A stretch of 64,000 bases of DNA from Pelosinus fermentans JBW45. Lineage in GTDB: Bacteria > Bacillota > Negativicutes > DSM-13327. The notes beneath the pieces are model-generated. The model searched no databases. It was not told where the DNA came from and saw only the letters and a program-made list of their open reading frames with translations. The DNA lies in the NCBI RefSeq assembly GCF_000271665.2, contig NZ_CP010978.1:2448501-2512500 (forward strand). Reading direction: 5' to 3'. The position numbers and the translations under genes are program-made. Positions within the stretch are counted from its first letter, which is position 1; every line of letters starts with the position of its first letter. Shown piece by piece: positions 17,916 to 27,282 of this stretch.

Positions 17916-18158
17916 ATGAATAAATACAAGGTATTTGTTGAGGTACTAGCAAAGCATGATACATACGGCAATGTCCGTCCATTATCAATAAAATGGGAAG
18001 ACGGAAGAGTATTTGAGGTTGACCGTCTTATCGACGTGCGTCAAGCTACATCTTTAAAAGGTGGCGGTGTTGGTATACGATATACCTGTAAGATCATGGG
18101 CAAGCAGGTCTATTTATTTGACGATGAAGGTAAGTGGTTTGTTGAGAGAAAACAATAG
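17916..18158 (+). CDS. 80-residue conserved protein under a LexA-like box
   Basis: MNKYKVFVEVLAKHDTYGNV, then RPLSIKWEDGRVFEVDRLID and IMGKQVYLFDDEGKWFVERK. Compact beta-rich sequence without a signal peptide. About 80% identical to the protein at 57061. I do not recognise a named domain. The SOS-type promoter and the location of the second copy beside Ku and a Y-family polymerase point to a DNA-damage role (inference). A terminator follows. Confidence 0.75.
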   Translation: MNKYKVFVEVLAKHDTYGNVRPLSIKWEDGRVFEVDRLIDVRQATSLKGGGVGIRYTCKIMGKQVYLFDDEGKWFVERKQ

Positions 18159-18192
18159 CTCTCTAGCTTAATTACATAGGGAGCTATTGTTT
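18153..18192 (+). terminator. intrinsic terminator, overlaps the stop codon
   Basis: CAATAGCTCTCTA (18153-18165) pairs with TAGGGAGCTATTG (18177-18189). Confidence 0.7.
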
Positions 18193-18207
18193 ACGTAAAA
18201 AATACTT

Positions 18208-18456
18208 TTAGATATTATTATCAATTGGGAATATCGTTATCATTTGAGCATCTATATATTTATGTAGTTCCTTATAAACTCCATCCATACGGGCATTATA
18301 CTCTGGTCTAAAGAACGTAGATAAGAAATTTCTTTCTGAGCTCAGGCATGCACGGACACGCCTGGAAAAATCAGCAGACATACGGACTAGGCTATCTTGA
18401 TTAGCAGGCAAAGAGAATCTAATGGTATCGATCTCCAAGCTTCTAATCATGTTCAT
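18208..18456 (-). CDS. hypothetical protein, possibly truncated
   Basis: 82 codons: SLEIDTIRFSLPANQDSLVR, FSRRVRACLSSERNFLSTFF and KELHKYIDAQMITIFP. The composition looks like real protein, but there is no RBS at either ATG and no family is recognised. Probably a C-terminal fragment of a phage gene. Just upstream (18459-18680) the plus strand carries eroded phage scraps such as NGDGYDITVFIWSDWDRF. Confidence 0.35.
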   Translation of the reverse strand: MNMIRSLEIDTIRFSLPANQDSLVRMSADFSRRVRACLSSERNFLSTFFRPEYNARMDGVYKELHKYIDAQMITIFPIDNNI

Positions 18457-18680
18457 GGCTACGCCTGAAGCCGTTCAAGCCAATAAGGACAGGTGGAGAA
18501 TTAGAGACACTGCAGCTTAGAGTTTCGGAATATGACCGGCTGAAAATGGTGATTAACGATATCCTGATCCTAACGGTGATGGTTATGATATTACGGTGTT
18601 TATTTGGAGTGACTGGGATCGGTTTACGAAAGAAGTACAGGATTACGAAAGCAGCCTGAGGATTTGCAAGTTAAGTATGA

Positions 18681-19220
18681 TTGCTTGCTAAGAGCAGTAA
18701 GGTTGCTCAGGAGAGTGGAGCAGCGAAAGAGGATCTAGACCTGAATTGCGAAGAAGACGGTTTACCCGTTACCCTATCGCTCAACAGAGGTTTGAAAATT
18801 AGAATGACCTTACCCAAGTATATGATGGAATGCCTCATGGAAGAAATTAAGCGTTCAAGTCGATTTTCGCGAATACTTCCACCAATGAGCAGGAGCAATA
18901 TCGTATTGAATGCTCTTGTGGTGCTGAGTATTTTGCTAATATGTATAGCGGTTTGCCGGGGGGGGCGAACGAAAGGACGTTGCCGTGAGTGTCAAAGTAC
19001 AGTATTTGCTGATCGGCAAGTGGACAAGATCCCTGATCCGAATGATGGTGTAGGAGCAAAGTTGCTGACGAATCGTATTTTGTGGAGAGCCATACCAATT
19101 GCGTGAAGAAAATGCACAGTGAGCAGCCCTATCACCCCAAAATCAAGGGAATTAAACGTGGCACCTGATCTAAGAAATATCAAGAATATTGGCCGTGATT
19201 ATAAAGATCCATGCAGGCTA
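18681..19220 (+). pseudogene. phage zinc-ribbon protein, decayed (cassette C)
   Basis: AKEDLDLNCEEDGLPVTLSL, MECLMEEIKRSSRFSRI, then a deletion. The zinc-ribbon half is readable in a different frame (YRIECSCGAEYFANMYSG, then CRECQSTVFADRQVD) and the DLRNIKNIGRDYKD tail follows. Deletion of the middle of the protein plus frameshifts inactivate it. The intact relative is at 35166. Confidence 0.7.
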
Positions 19221-19357
19221 TTAGTGTAATCGGTGGGAGTAAATTAAAATCGCTGCTTAAAAGAACAGCCATAAGAAGGAGGTTTTATAGAGTTTATATT
19301 ACATAATATGATTTAGTTTAAACAATGTGACTAATTGTTATAAGAGCGTGATTGAAT

Positions 19358-19450
19358 GGGAAAGAAAAATAGCCCTCCAATGGAGAGTCAAGAGAGAAAT
19401 ATGGAGAGATTATGCGACTAGGGAGGTCGCTAACCATAGCATGCCACTGT
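19358..19450 (+). repeat. duplicated leader-like sequence (second copy 20195-20300)
   Basis: GCCCTCCAATGGAGAG, AGAGAGAAATATGGAGAGAT and TATGCGACTAGG recur at about 20211-20262 with few differences, and a short form (GCCCTCTAAAGGAGAG) is at about 20761. CCTCCAA/TGGAG forms a small hairpin. No coding content is evident. It may be an RNA or the edge of a decayed gene. Confidence 0.4.
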
Positions 19451-19499
19451 GAGGGAGGGGTAGTGGGAGTAAGGCATTGGGTAGCAGCAACTTTAATTT

Positions 19500-19818
19500 T
19501 CAAAAAAAACGTCGACGGAAAGGGAAGAACGGGAAGAATGGGAAAAAACCAAATCTACGTCTACGAAATCTACGTCTACCAAATCCACCAAATCCATCTG
19601 GATTTCCATCTTCGTCCATTAGTGCAGCATCGGCTGGTACACCACACATTGGACACTCGTCATGACGGCGGTCATCATACTCATTGCCACAGCCAGGACA
19701 CACTTGGCAAATATCGTAAGAACAGTTCTGATAAATTCTGTGTTCAGTGATATGGTGTTCCAATACACCGTCTCTCACACCTATGCATAGGCTCACACCT
19801 AGGCATATAGGATTCCAT
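19500..19818 (-). pseudogene. zinc-ribbon protein with Gly/Phe/Arg tail, probable N-terminal frameshift
   Basis: The main frame reads QNCSYDICQVCPGCGNEYDD, then RRHDECPMCGVPADAALMDE, and a low-complexity tail rich in GF, RRR and FFPF. CPGCG and CPMCG form a rubredoxin-like knuckle pair. The best RBS (GGAGG) lies before an ATG at 19818 (MESYMPRCEPMHRCERRC) in a different frame, and one extra base near 19745 would join it to TEHRIYQNCSYD. Alternatively translation begins at 19796 without an RBS. The function is unknown. Confidence 0.5.
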
Positions 19819-20457
19819 TTATTATACCTCCAATAATTTTTTAGGTCTGTTATATTTTATGTATAATGATAGCAACATGTTACGTTTATTCTTTATTTAA
19901 CCTTCAAAAGCAACATTATTTACGAACATATTCTTTAAAATAGGACGGTAGAAAAATTAAAGCAATTACTGTAAACCTAAGAGAAGAAAATAAATATATA
20001 CGCGATCCTCTAAGGGATTACAGGCATAAGCCTAAATTGCCATATGGTGATTAAATGCGTAACTAGGAATGGCCGCTCTAAAAGAGCAGCCAGACTTAGA
20101 AGATAGACCTATATAGAAAAGGAGGTTTATTACATAATATGATTGCTTTTAAAATATGTGAAGGAAAATAGAAATTTGGAGCGGCGTAAGTATAAAAAAA
20201 CGCCCTCCAACGGAGAGCCAAGAGAGAAATATGGAGAGATTATGCGACTAGGTCGCTAACAATAGTATGCCCCATATGTAGGGGTTATATACATGAGAGA
20301 GTGAGGGAGGGGGATTGAATAAGGGCAAATTAAAATGGCTGCTCTAAAAAGAACAGCCAAACATTTGGGAGCGTCACGTAAGAGGTGCCATACAATTTAC
20401 ATATAGTTCACCTATGGGATCTGGTAAATGGCGGGGTAAAAAATATTAAAATAATAA

Positions 20458-20556
20458 TTACTCTTTCACTTTGAAAAAGTCATATTTTATATAAGCATAT
20501 ACTGCTACGACAAACAATATACCTCCTAAAATTAGATATATAGGTTGCTCTTCCAT
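20458..20556 (-). CDS. 32-residue single-span membrane protein
   Basis: MEEQPIYLILGGILFVVAVY then AYIKYDFFKVKE. GGAGGT lies 7 bases before the ATG. It has a short acidic head, one membrane span and a basic tail. Farther upstream (about 20575-20650) is an eroded version of the start of the gene at 28311, including its AGGAGGTGAT RBS. Confidence 0.5.
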   Translation of the reverse strand: MEEQPIYLILGGILFVVAVYAYIKYDFFKVKE

Positions 20557-20918
20557 TTAGATACCTCCAATTTTTATAATTATTGCGTTCTCTCATTCTT
20601 AAGGGAATACCTGGTCGATCTTTCCAATTACGATCGAAATCGTGGTATCACCTCCTAATTCATATTGGCTAAGCCCTATACATAATATGTCATATGGTAA
20701 ATAAGGGTGATAAATCCATTATTAATTATTATTAGATTTGGAGAGGGTATAGAAAAAATAGCCCTCTAAAGGAGAGCTAAAATAATCGGTCAAGCTGATA
20801 TAGTTTGTTCATGAACTTCTGATACTTGAATGATAGAAGATCGTAAAAAATAGAAACTGGCGATGGTAGTAATACACGAGTCCATACAGTAAATCATCAT
20901 TTATAACTTTATGAAATA

Positions 20919-21104
20919 ATGCCATCCAAGCAAAACCCAGAACTGCTGGCAGCTATGAGGCATGAAAAAAGACTTCACTTTGCATATGACAGTCTAGATA
21001 TTATATCAGAAGTCGCAAGAGGAATTGAATTATTAAGATCTGCTGGTATATTGATCCAGTACCAGCAACGGGAAAACAGCGATTATGGGAGTGGGAGGGG
21101 ATCA
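20919..21104 (+). pseudogene. chimeric ORF ending in an ASCH tail (cassette C)
   Basis: The frame opens NPELLAAMRHEKRLHFAYDS, a helical sequence of unknown origin, and then runs out of frame over bases that encode the ASCH C-terminus (DPVPATGKQRLWEWEG) in the next frame. It is a deletion junction between two phage genes. Confidence 0.45.
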
Positions 21105-21326
21105 ATGACACTAAGTAATGATCTTATACAACAGATTAAAAAGGCGAAAGACCAGCTAGATTGCCTCGAGTTTGAGAACGTAGATTTTATCATACAAAAC
21201 GGTGAAGTCACCCGAGTCGATATAGGCAGAGTATTCGTCTGGAGAAAAAAGAATAATTGGCTGACCGACGAACGGAAGACGACACTACCTGGTATTGCTA
21301 GGAGTGTCGGCATTTTATATTTGTGA
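21105..21326 (+). pseudogene. YezD/DUF2292-like protein, frameshifted tail (cassette C)
   Basis: MTLSNDLIQQIKKAKDQLDC, then VDFIIQNGEVTRVDI. One base is missing compared with the copy at 37354, so the conserved RQSIRPEKKE end is replaced by about 25 foreign residues. RBS GGAGGGG. The IIQNGEVTRVD core fits the small DUF2292 (YezD) fold. Confidence 0.55.
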
Positions 21327-21338
21327 GGGTAGAGGATA

Positions 21339-21500
21339 TGGATAAGGAACAAATTATTAAGCTAGCAGCTGAAGCGGCCGTAAGCGCGGCTATGAATTAC
21401 CTTGCACAGCAGAGGCTGAAGGAAAAGAAATCACGTCATGATAAACGGCTGAGGAATACGAAGTTATTGCTGGATAACTACAGCTTACTGCAAGATCATT
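21339..21500 (+). pseudogene. ArpU/RinA-like regulator, N-terminal fragment (cassette C)
   Basis: MDKEQIIKLAAEAAVSAAMN, then DKRLRNTKLLLDNYSLLQDH. At about 21500 a deletion fuses it to the Cys/His-rich gene. The DNA-binding C-terminus is lost. Confidence 0.7.
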
Positions 21501-21633
21501 GCGTCCAAAATGTCATCATGAGAGTGAGAAAGATTGGCATAAATGCCCATGGTGTGATCATGATTTCCATCATGACTGTAAGTGTCATCAATGTAGTCAT
21601 GACTCTGTTGATATTATCGCTGTCAGGCGTCCT
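21499..21633 (+). pseudogene. Cys/His-rich protein, internally deleted (cassette C)
   Basis: RPKCHHESEKDWHKCPWCDH, then DFHHDCKCHQC and a divergent end. Compared with the intact gene at 38280 it lacks the start and one whole internal repeat, as expected from recombination between the repeated HKCPxCDHxFHHDC units. Confidence 0.6.
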
Positions 21634-21728
21634 TTTAGGGCGCTTTTCTTTATGCAAAAAAAGAAACCACGTCTTGGTGGAAACGTGGTTTGCAAGAAGA
21701 AACGGTTTGGCGGATTAGTTTAGAAAAA

Positions 21729-21848
21729 TTAACAACCAGAGGAACAATCGTTATTATCGAAGCAGAAAAGTAACAAGATAATAATTATAATAATAATGCA
21801 ACCGGAACCGCCGAAGCCATTGCGACCGCCTCCAAAACCTAAACCCAT
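21729..21848 (-). CDS. 39-residue Gly-rich/poly-Ile membrane peptide (cassette C)
   Basis: Same length and reading as at 11241, with a few silent or conservative changes (LLLFCFDNNDCSSGC end). RBS AAAGGAGG and the AACCACGT terminator hairpin (about 21664-21691) are retained even though all neighbouring cassette genes are broken. Confidence 0.7.
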   Translation of the reverse strand: MGLGFGGGRNGFGGSGCIIIIIIILLLFCFDNNDCSSGC

Positions 21849-22301
21849 AAGTATTCCTCCTTTATCGTCAATTAATATATTGTATGATAGCTAAACAGAA
21901 AAGGTGAGTATCATGTAAAGATAAACGTTCGCCAGATGAAATAAAGATTGATAGCTGTTGCTAATCTTACGTAGAAATTACCTTTAGAAAAGAATATTTT
22001 TTGAATTTATAATAAACCTTAGTAAAAGCCTGCATTGCGGGTCTTTTTTTATATGAAAATGAGATGATACAGTGAAATGCTATACAGACTGCGCTTACAA
22101 CCAAGATAAAGAATCGCTCGCGTCACTGTCCACTTAATCAGGCTATATGTAAAGATAGGACTGTTTTAAGGCGTGATGCTAAGAGGTTAAATAAACAATT
22201 TCATTAAAGCAGGCCACAAGTATATATTGCAAACCCCTTGACTTTAAAGGCGTAGTAAGTGATTAATACAACAACGCTAAACGAAAAAGGGGATAATGCA
22301 G

Positions 22302-22433
22302 ATGGATAGAAGAGTTAAAGATTTAATGGGACATATGATGTATGGCATCTTCGATAGTATAAATAATGCTGATATTATTGTGAAGCTTTCCGATAGTAGT
22401 GAATATCAAGTAGATATTACCAAGAGTAAATAA
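22302..22433 (+). CDS. 43-residue conserved phage protein (cassette C)
   Basis: MDRRVKDLMGHMMYGIFDSI, NNADIIVKLSDSSEYQ and a VDITKSK tail. It lacks the TKDGGFI segment by an in-frame deletion between short TTAT repeats, yet the frame stays open. RBS AAAGGGG. A truncated phage frame (MSEFAISGVPV, from 22453) follows and is cut by the intron region. Confidence 0.5.
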   Translation: MDRRVKDLMGHMMYGIFDSINNADIIVKLSDSSEYQVDITKSK

Positions 22434-22749
22434 AATATAAAAAGGAGAATGTATGAGTGAATTTGCTATATCTGGCGTGCCAGTACATTGCGCTTACAAT
22501 GTGGAAATCCGAGAAGCCTAAGACTGGGATAACTGCTAGAGTAAGAAAGCTATGGAGAACGTAAAGTGAATCACCGTAGGAATCGTTACGCTGGAGGAAG
22601 CGAAATAGGCTGAAACGCTTCGATCAAAATGGTGAGGAGTCAAGCAACGGCGAACTGTCAAAACAATGCGAATGGATAAAGAACTCCCGGTTTAAAGGTG
22701 GCTCCTAAGGCTTTTACAATATATATCATGCGGAATTGCCAAGGCAACA

Positions 22750-24155
22750 GTGAAGGGCGACAAGAACAAAGTCAAAAGATTACAATACTTACTAACCCAT
22801 TCCTTTTGTGCAAAGTCCTATGCGGTAAAGAAAGTAACTTCGAATAAGGGGAAAAACACTTCTGGCATAGACAAAAAGCTATGGTCAACATCATCTTCAA
22901 AAATGAAAGCGGTACTAACACTCTCAGATAAGCACTACAAAGCAAAACCCTTTAGAAGAGTTTACATTGAAAAGAAAGGAAAAAATAAGAAACGACCGCT
23001 GGGAATTCCAACTATGTACGACAGAGCCATGCAGACACTGTATGCACTGGCACTCGAACCAGTAGCCGAAACGACAGGAGATCACATTTCTTTTGGTTTT
23101 CGTAAGGAAGAAGTGCTAAAGATGCCTGTGAACAGATATTTTGTGTATTAACAAGGAAATGTTCCCCTATCTGGATATTAGAAGGAGATATCAAAGGCTG
23201 CTTTGACAACATCAACCATGCTTGGCTACAAGACAATATACCAATGGATAAAAGAATTATGAAGCAGTTTTTGAAATCGGGATTTATATATCAAGGAAAC
23301 CTCTTTCCTACAGTCTCAGGTTCACCACAAGGAGGAGCTATATCCAGTCTTTATGCAAATATGACGCTAGATGGTCTTGAAAAATTAATTCAGGATAAAT
23401 ACCATCGGAATTCAAAGGGTAAAATAGAAAACCACTATCGAGCAAAAGCCAAAGTAAATTTGGTGCGATATGCGCATGACTTTATCATTACCGCAAATAC
23501 AAGAGAAATAGCGGAAGAACTCAAACAGATTGTCGGTCAATTCCTTAAAAATCGGGGATTAACTTTATCTGAAGAAAAGACAAGGATTACGCATATAGAC
23601 GATGAACTCGACTTTCTTGGCTGGACATTTCGAAAATTCAAGGGAAAATTAATTGTCAAACCATCAAAGGACTCCATCAAAACCCTGACAAAGAAATGTG
23701 CTACTATCATTCTGAAAGAAGGAAAAGCAGATAGGCAATCAGAACTCATCCGAAGGTTAAATCAAGTGATTAGAGGGTGGACAAACTATCACAAACATGT
23801 TGTGGCAAGCCAAGCCTTTTCTTGCGTCAATAACACACTATATCTTTTATTACAACAATGGGCAAAACACCGGCACCCAAACAAAAGTAAATGGTGGAGA
23901 TTAAACAACTATTGGTATGAAAAGAATGGGAAGAGATGGTTGTTCATGGCAGATGAGTACAGCCTTATAAACCTGAGAAGAATAAATATCATCCGTCACC
24001 CTAAATTGCAGATTTCTAAAAATCCCTTTATACATGAAGAGTATTTTGTGAAAAGGAAAATGAAACTAAAATCACTCGTTGCCGCCAGAAATGGTGAAGA
24101 AATGCTTGAGCCGTATGAGCGGGAAACTCTCACGTACGGTTGTGCGTCCAGATAA
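22750..24155 (+). pseudogene. group II intron 1 reverse transcriptase/maturase, broken
   Basis: The first part (22750-23151) carries RT domains 0-1: KKVTSNKGKNTSGIDKK, KKRPLGIPTMYDRAMQTLYA. A frameshift near 23100 follows GFRK; the next frame gives ILEGDIKGCFDNINHAWLQD (first catalytic Asp). From 23244: GSPQGGAISSLYANM, the maturase domain (RRLNQVIRGWTNYHKHV) and a terminal HNH-less end. The YADD box is VRYAHDFIITAN, so one catalytic aspartate has become histidine. Dead by both criteria. Confidence 0.85.
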
Positions 24156-25415
24156 GGCTGGCGTGTTCAGCAGGAGTTAGTCCTGCCGGGGTAAAAGTCA
24201 GGACCCCGTAGCTTGGATAGCAGGGTGGCGGGAAACCAAGACTCTGAAGCCTATCGACAACCGTTTCCGAGGGAAACGTGCGAGTGATCGGGCCGTAATG
24301 AAGATGAACGTAAATGTGGCCTCGAAAGTGAAGAAATCCGAAGGTCGAGCCCGCAACCGTGAGGGTGAAGGTAGCATGGGTAACCGAATTCTGACTGATA
24401 CGGTTATACCACTTTGGCGGGGTGGAAGCGACGGCACGGTAACAAGGACATGCTAAGCAACTGGAGAAGCCCTCCTCGTCCCGGTGCGAAATCACTGGAG
24501 CAAGGTAGGCCTTATAACCGGAAAACCCGGGAAGTGGGCTGAAGGCGAGAGGGTGGCGGATGGGTTCGTACTAGCTAAGAAGCCAGGTAATGCTGGTGGA
24601 GCGAAGGGGCCCTGCGGTTTGTAAGATTCTCGACAATAAGGGAGGCAAGGACGAGATGATAAAGGCGTCCATCAGTTTGCAGGACCTGAGGAGAGGAATA
24701 TACGTCAAGGCGAAGGCTGAACCGTCCTGGCGATTCTGGGGGTTGTACGTCCATATATGCAAAAAGGAAACGTTACGCGAAGCGTACAGATTGGCTAAGA
24801 ATAATAACGGTGCCCCTTGGTATTGATGGAGTAACATTTGAGGCTATTGAAGCGCAAAGCGTAGAGGCTTTTCTTGAGGAAATACAGGACGAACTTATTG
24901 GGCGCACCTATCGACCACTACGAGCGACACGGCAGGAAATACCAAAGGATGGAGGAAAAGTGCGCGTCCTATCAATACCTGCAATCCGTGACCGAGTGGT
25001 TCAGGGTGCACTCAAGTTTATATTGGAGCCGATCTTCGAGGCGGATTTCCAACCGGGGTCGTATGGGTATCGACCGAAACGTACTGCTCATGAGCGGTGC
25101 ACAGGGTAGCAACAGCGATTGTCCAGAGGAAAACTCGGGTTATAGATTTGGATTTACGCGCCTATTTTGATACTGTGCGGCATCATTTGCTTCTTGACAA
25201 AATAGCGTGCCGGATTAATGACCAGGACGTCATGCATCTAATAAAACTGATGCTGACGGCAGCAGGTAAGCAAGGAGTACCACAAGGCAGGGTGATTTCG
25301 CCGTTGCTCAGTAACATCTATCTCACAGAGGTAGATCGGATGCTGGAACGAGCTAAAGAAGTCACACGCAGTGGGCGATACACCTACGTTGAATATGCAA
25401 GATTTGCTGACGATC

Positions 25416-27282
25416 GTGCGCCACGAAGGAGTGTCCAAGTAGCGTAGCTACTTGAAGGCAGCCATGCTGTACAGATGATGGTGGTAGGTCCACCGAAATC
25501 GCCATACAGGTGGAGGTTTCAAACTACCTTAAGGTGCTGTGGCCAAAATCCATGGTATTGAGCGTTAAGGAAAAGGCAGTGATAAAACTGTCAAGTGCGT
25601 ATTAAGGAGATGAATGAACAAATGAACCACTTACGAAAATGTCGATAGCGTAGAGATTCCATCAAAACCAGGGGGTAGTCGTTAATCTGGGATAAGTCTA
25701 GGGGAAACCTGTTTACTGCCTAGACGGTGGGCGGCATAAAGGTGGCATGAACTTAATACAGGCGTCTGTACGGAACGTGGGAACCCACGGGCTGATGTTA
25801 AGGGAGTATATCAAGCGGAAGAACCGCAAGATAAGAGTACCAATGCAGTCATGGGGGCAGATTGGGTTGTAGTAGTGATGAAGTTTCTGTAATGGGAATG
25901 GAGCGAAGAACCCGAATTATTCAGTTTCAAGAATAAGTCAACTTTGAAAGGAGGAGGAACTTATGCAAGAAACAAAGCCATACAGTATTTCCAAAAGAGC
26001 AGTAATTACTGCTTATGAAAGAGTGAAAGCAAATAAGGGAACCTATGGAGTGGATGAGCAATCTATTGAGGATTTTGAGAGAAAGCTAAATAATAATCTC
26101 TATAAGATTTGGAATAGAATGTCGTCAGGAAGTTATTTCCCGAAACCTGTAAAGGCAGTAGCAATTCCAAAGAAGAATGGTGGAACTCGTATTTTAGGAA
26201 TACCAACCGTAGAGGACAGGATAGCGCAGATGGTAGCGAAGTTATACTTTGAGCCATGCGTGGAACCGATATTTTACGAAGATTCCTATGGATACAGGCC
26301 GAATAAATCAGCAATACAGGCAATAGAAGTAACAAGGAGAAGGTGTTGGAGAAAAGACTGGGTTTTAGAGTTTGATATAAAGGGTCTATTTGATAACATC
26401 AGACATGATTACTTAATAGAAATGGTAAAACACCAAACAAAAGAAGAATGGATTCTTCTGTATGTACAAAGGTGGTTGACAGCACCGTTTCAAATGGAGG
26501 ATGGAACGATTGTTCTAAGAACTTCAGGAACGCCACAAGGTGGGGTAATCAGTCCTGTACTTGCCAATCTATTTTTACACTATGTATTTGATGATTATAT
26601 GACGAAAGAGTTTCCAGCAATACCGTGGGCAAGATATGCGGATGATGGAATTGCACACTGTGTGTCTCTTAAACAAGCGAAATATTTGCAACGCAGACTA
26701 CAGGAACGATTTGAGTGTTTTGGATTAGAATTAAATTTGGATAAGACAAGAATTGTATATTGTAAAGATGATGACCGAATAGGAAATCATGAATACACCT
26801 CTTTTGATTTTCTGGGATATACATTCAGACCAAGACATGCAAAGAATAAATGTGGAAAGTTCTTCACTAACTTTCTGCCAGCAATGGGAGAAAAGGCGAA
26901 GAAATCCATAAGAAAAGTAGTTAGAAAGTGGAAGTTGCAGTTGAAACCGGATAAGGACTTATTGGACATAGCAAATATGTTCAATAGCCAAATACAGGGA
27001 TGGATTAATTACTACACGCATTTTTATAAATCAGAGATATATGAAGTATTAAGATATATTAATGGACGTCTTGTTTACTGGGTTCGCAAGAAATACAAGA
27101 ATCGAAAATCAAGACAAAGAGCTGAACATTGGCTTGGAGAAATAGCAAAGCGTGATAGAAAACTGTTTGCACACTGGAAATTTGGGATACTGCCAACGGC
27201 TGGATAATGGGAGCTGTATGAGCTGAGAGGTTCACGTACAGTTCTGAGAGAGACTTAGGGGGAAGTTCCCTAGGTCTACTTG
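25416..27282 (+). mobile_element. group II intron 3 (innermost), inserted at the catalytic box of the intron 2 RT
   Basis: Begins GTGCGCCACGAAGGAG at 25416, right after GCTGACGATC that encodes FADD of the host RT. Domain V (GAGCTGTATGAGCTGAGAGG, about 27209) is followed by a short hairpin (ACTTAGGGGGAAG-TTCCCTAGGT). The 3-prime boundary is uncertain by a few bases: an AC end lies at 27279, but restoring the host frame would need a slightly later end. Confidence 0.82.
25963..27207 (+). CDS. ltrA: group II intron reverse transcriptase/maturase, intact
   Basis: 414 residues. It splices its host intron as maturase and copies it into DNA during retrohoming. RT motifs in order: NKGTYGVDEQSIEDF (about 27), RILGIPTVEDRIAQM (about 75), YGYRPNKSAIQAI, LEFDIKGLFDNIRHD (catalytic Asp), TSGTPQGGVISPVLAN, WARYADDGIAHC (YADD intact, about 225), FDFLGYTFRPR. 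The maturase domain X is SQIQGWINYYTHFYKSEIYE, with a basic end. RBS AAAGGAGGAGG. There is no HNH endonuclease domain. It is the only undamaged RT of the three introns, so it could in principle serve as the active element. Confidence 0.93.
   Translation: MQETKPYSISKRAVITAYERVKANKGTYGVDEQSIEDFERKLNNNLYKIWNRMSSGSYFPKPVKAVAIPKKNGGTRILGIPTVEDRIAQMVAKLYFEPCVEPIFYEDSYGYRPNKSAIQAIEVTRRRCWRKDWVLEFDIKGLFDNIRHDYLIEMVKHQTKEEWILLYVQRWLTAPFQMEDGTIVLRTSGTPQGGVISPVLANLFLHYVFDDYMTKEFPAIPWARYADDGIAHCVSLKQAKYLQRRLQERFECFGLELNLDKTRIVYCKDDDRIGNHEYTSFDFLGYTFRPRHAKNKCGKFFTNFLPAMGEKAKKSIRKVVRKWKLQLKPDKDLLDIANMFNSQIQGWINYYTHFYKSEIYEVLRYINGRLVYWVRKKYKNRKSRQRAEHWLGEIAKRDRKLFAHWKFGILPTAG

Noticed and set aside
24198-24495. 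Minus-strand frames of 79 and 121 codons in the 5-prime part of intron 2
   Set aside because: They cover the structured domain I region of the group II intron and have no coding signature.
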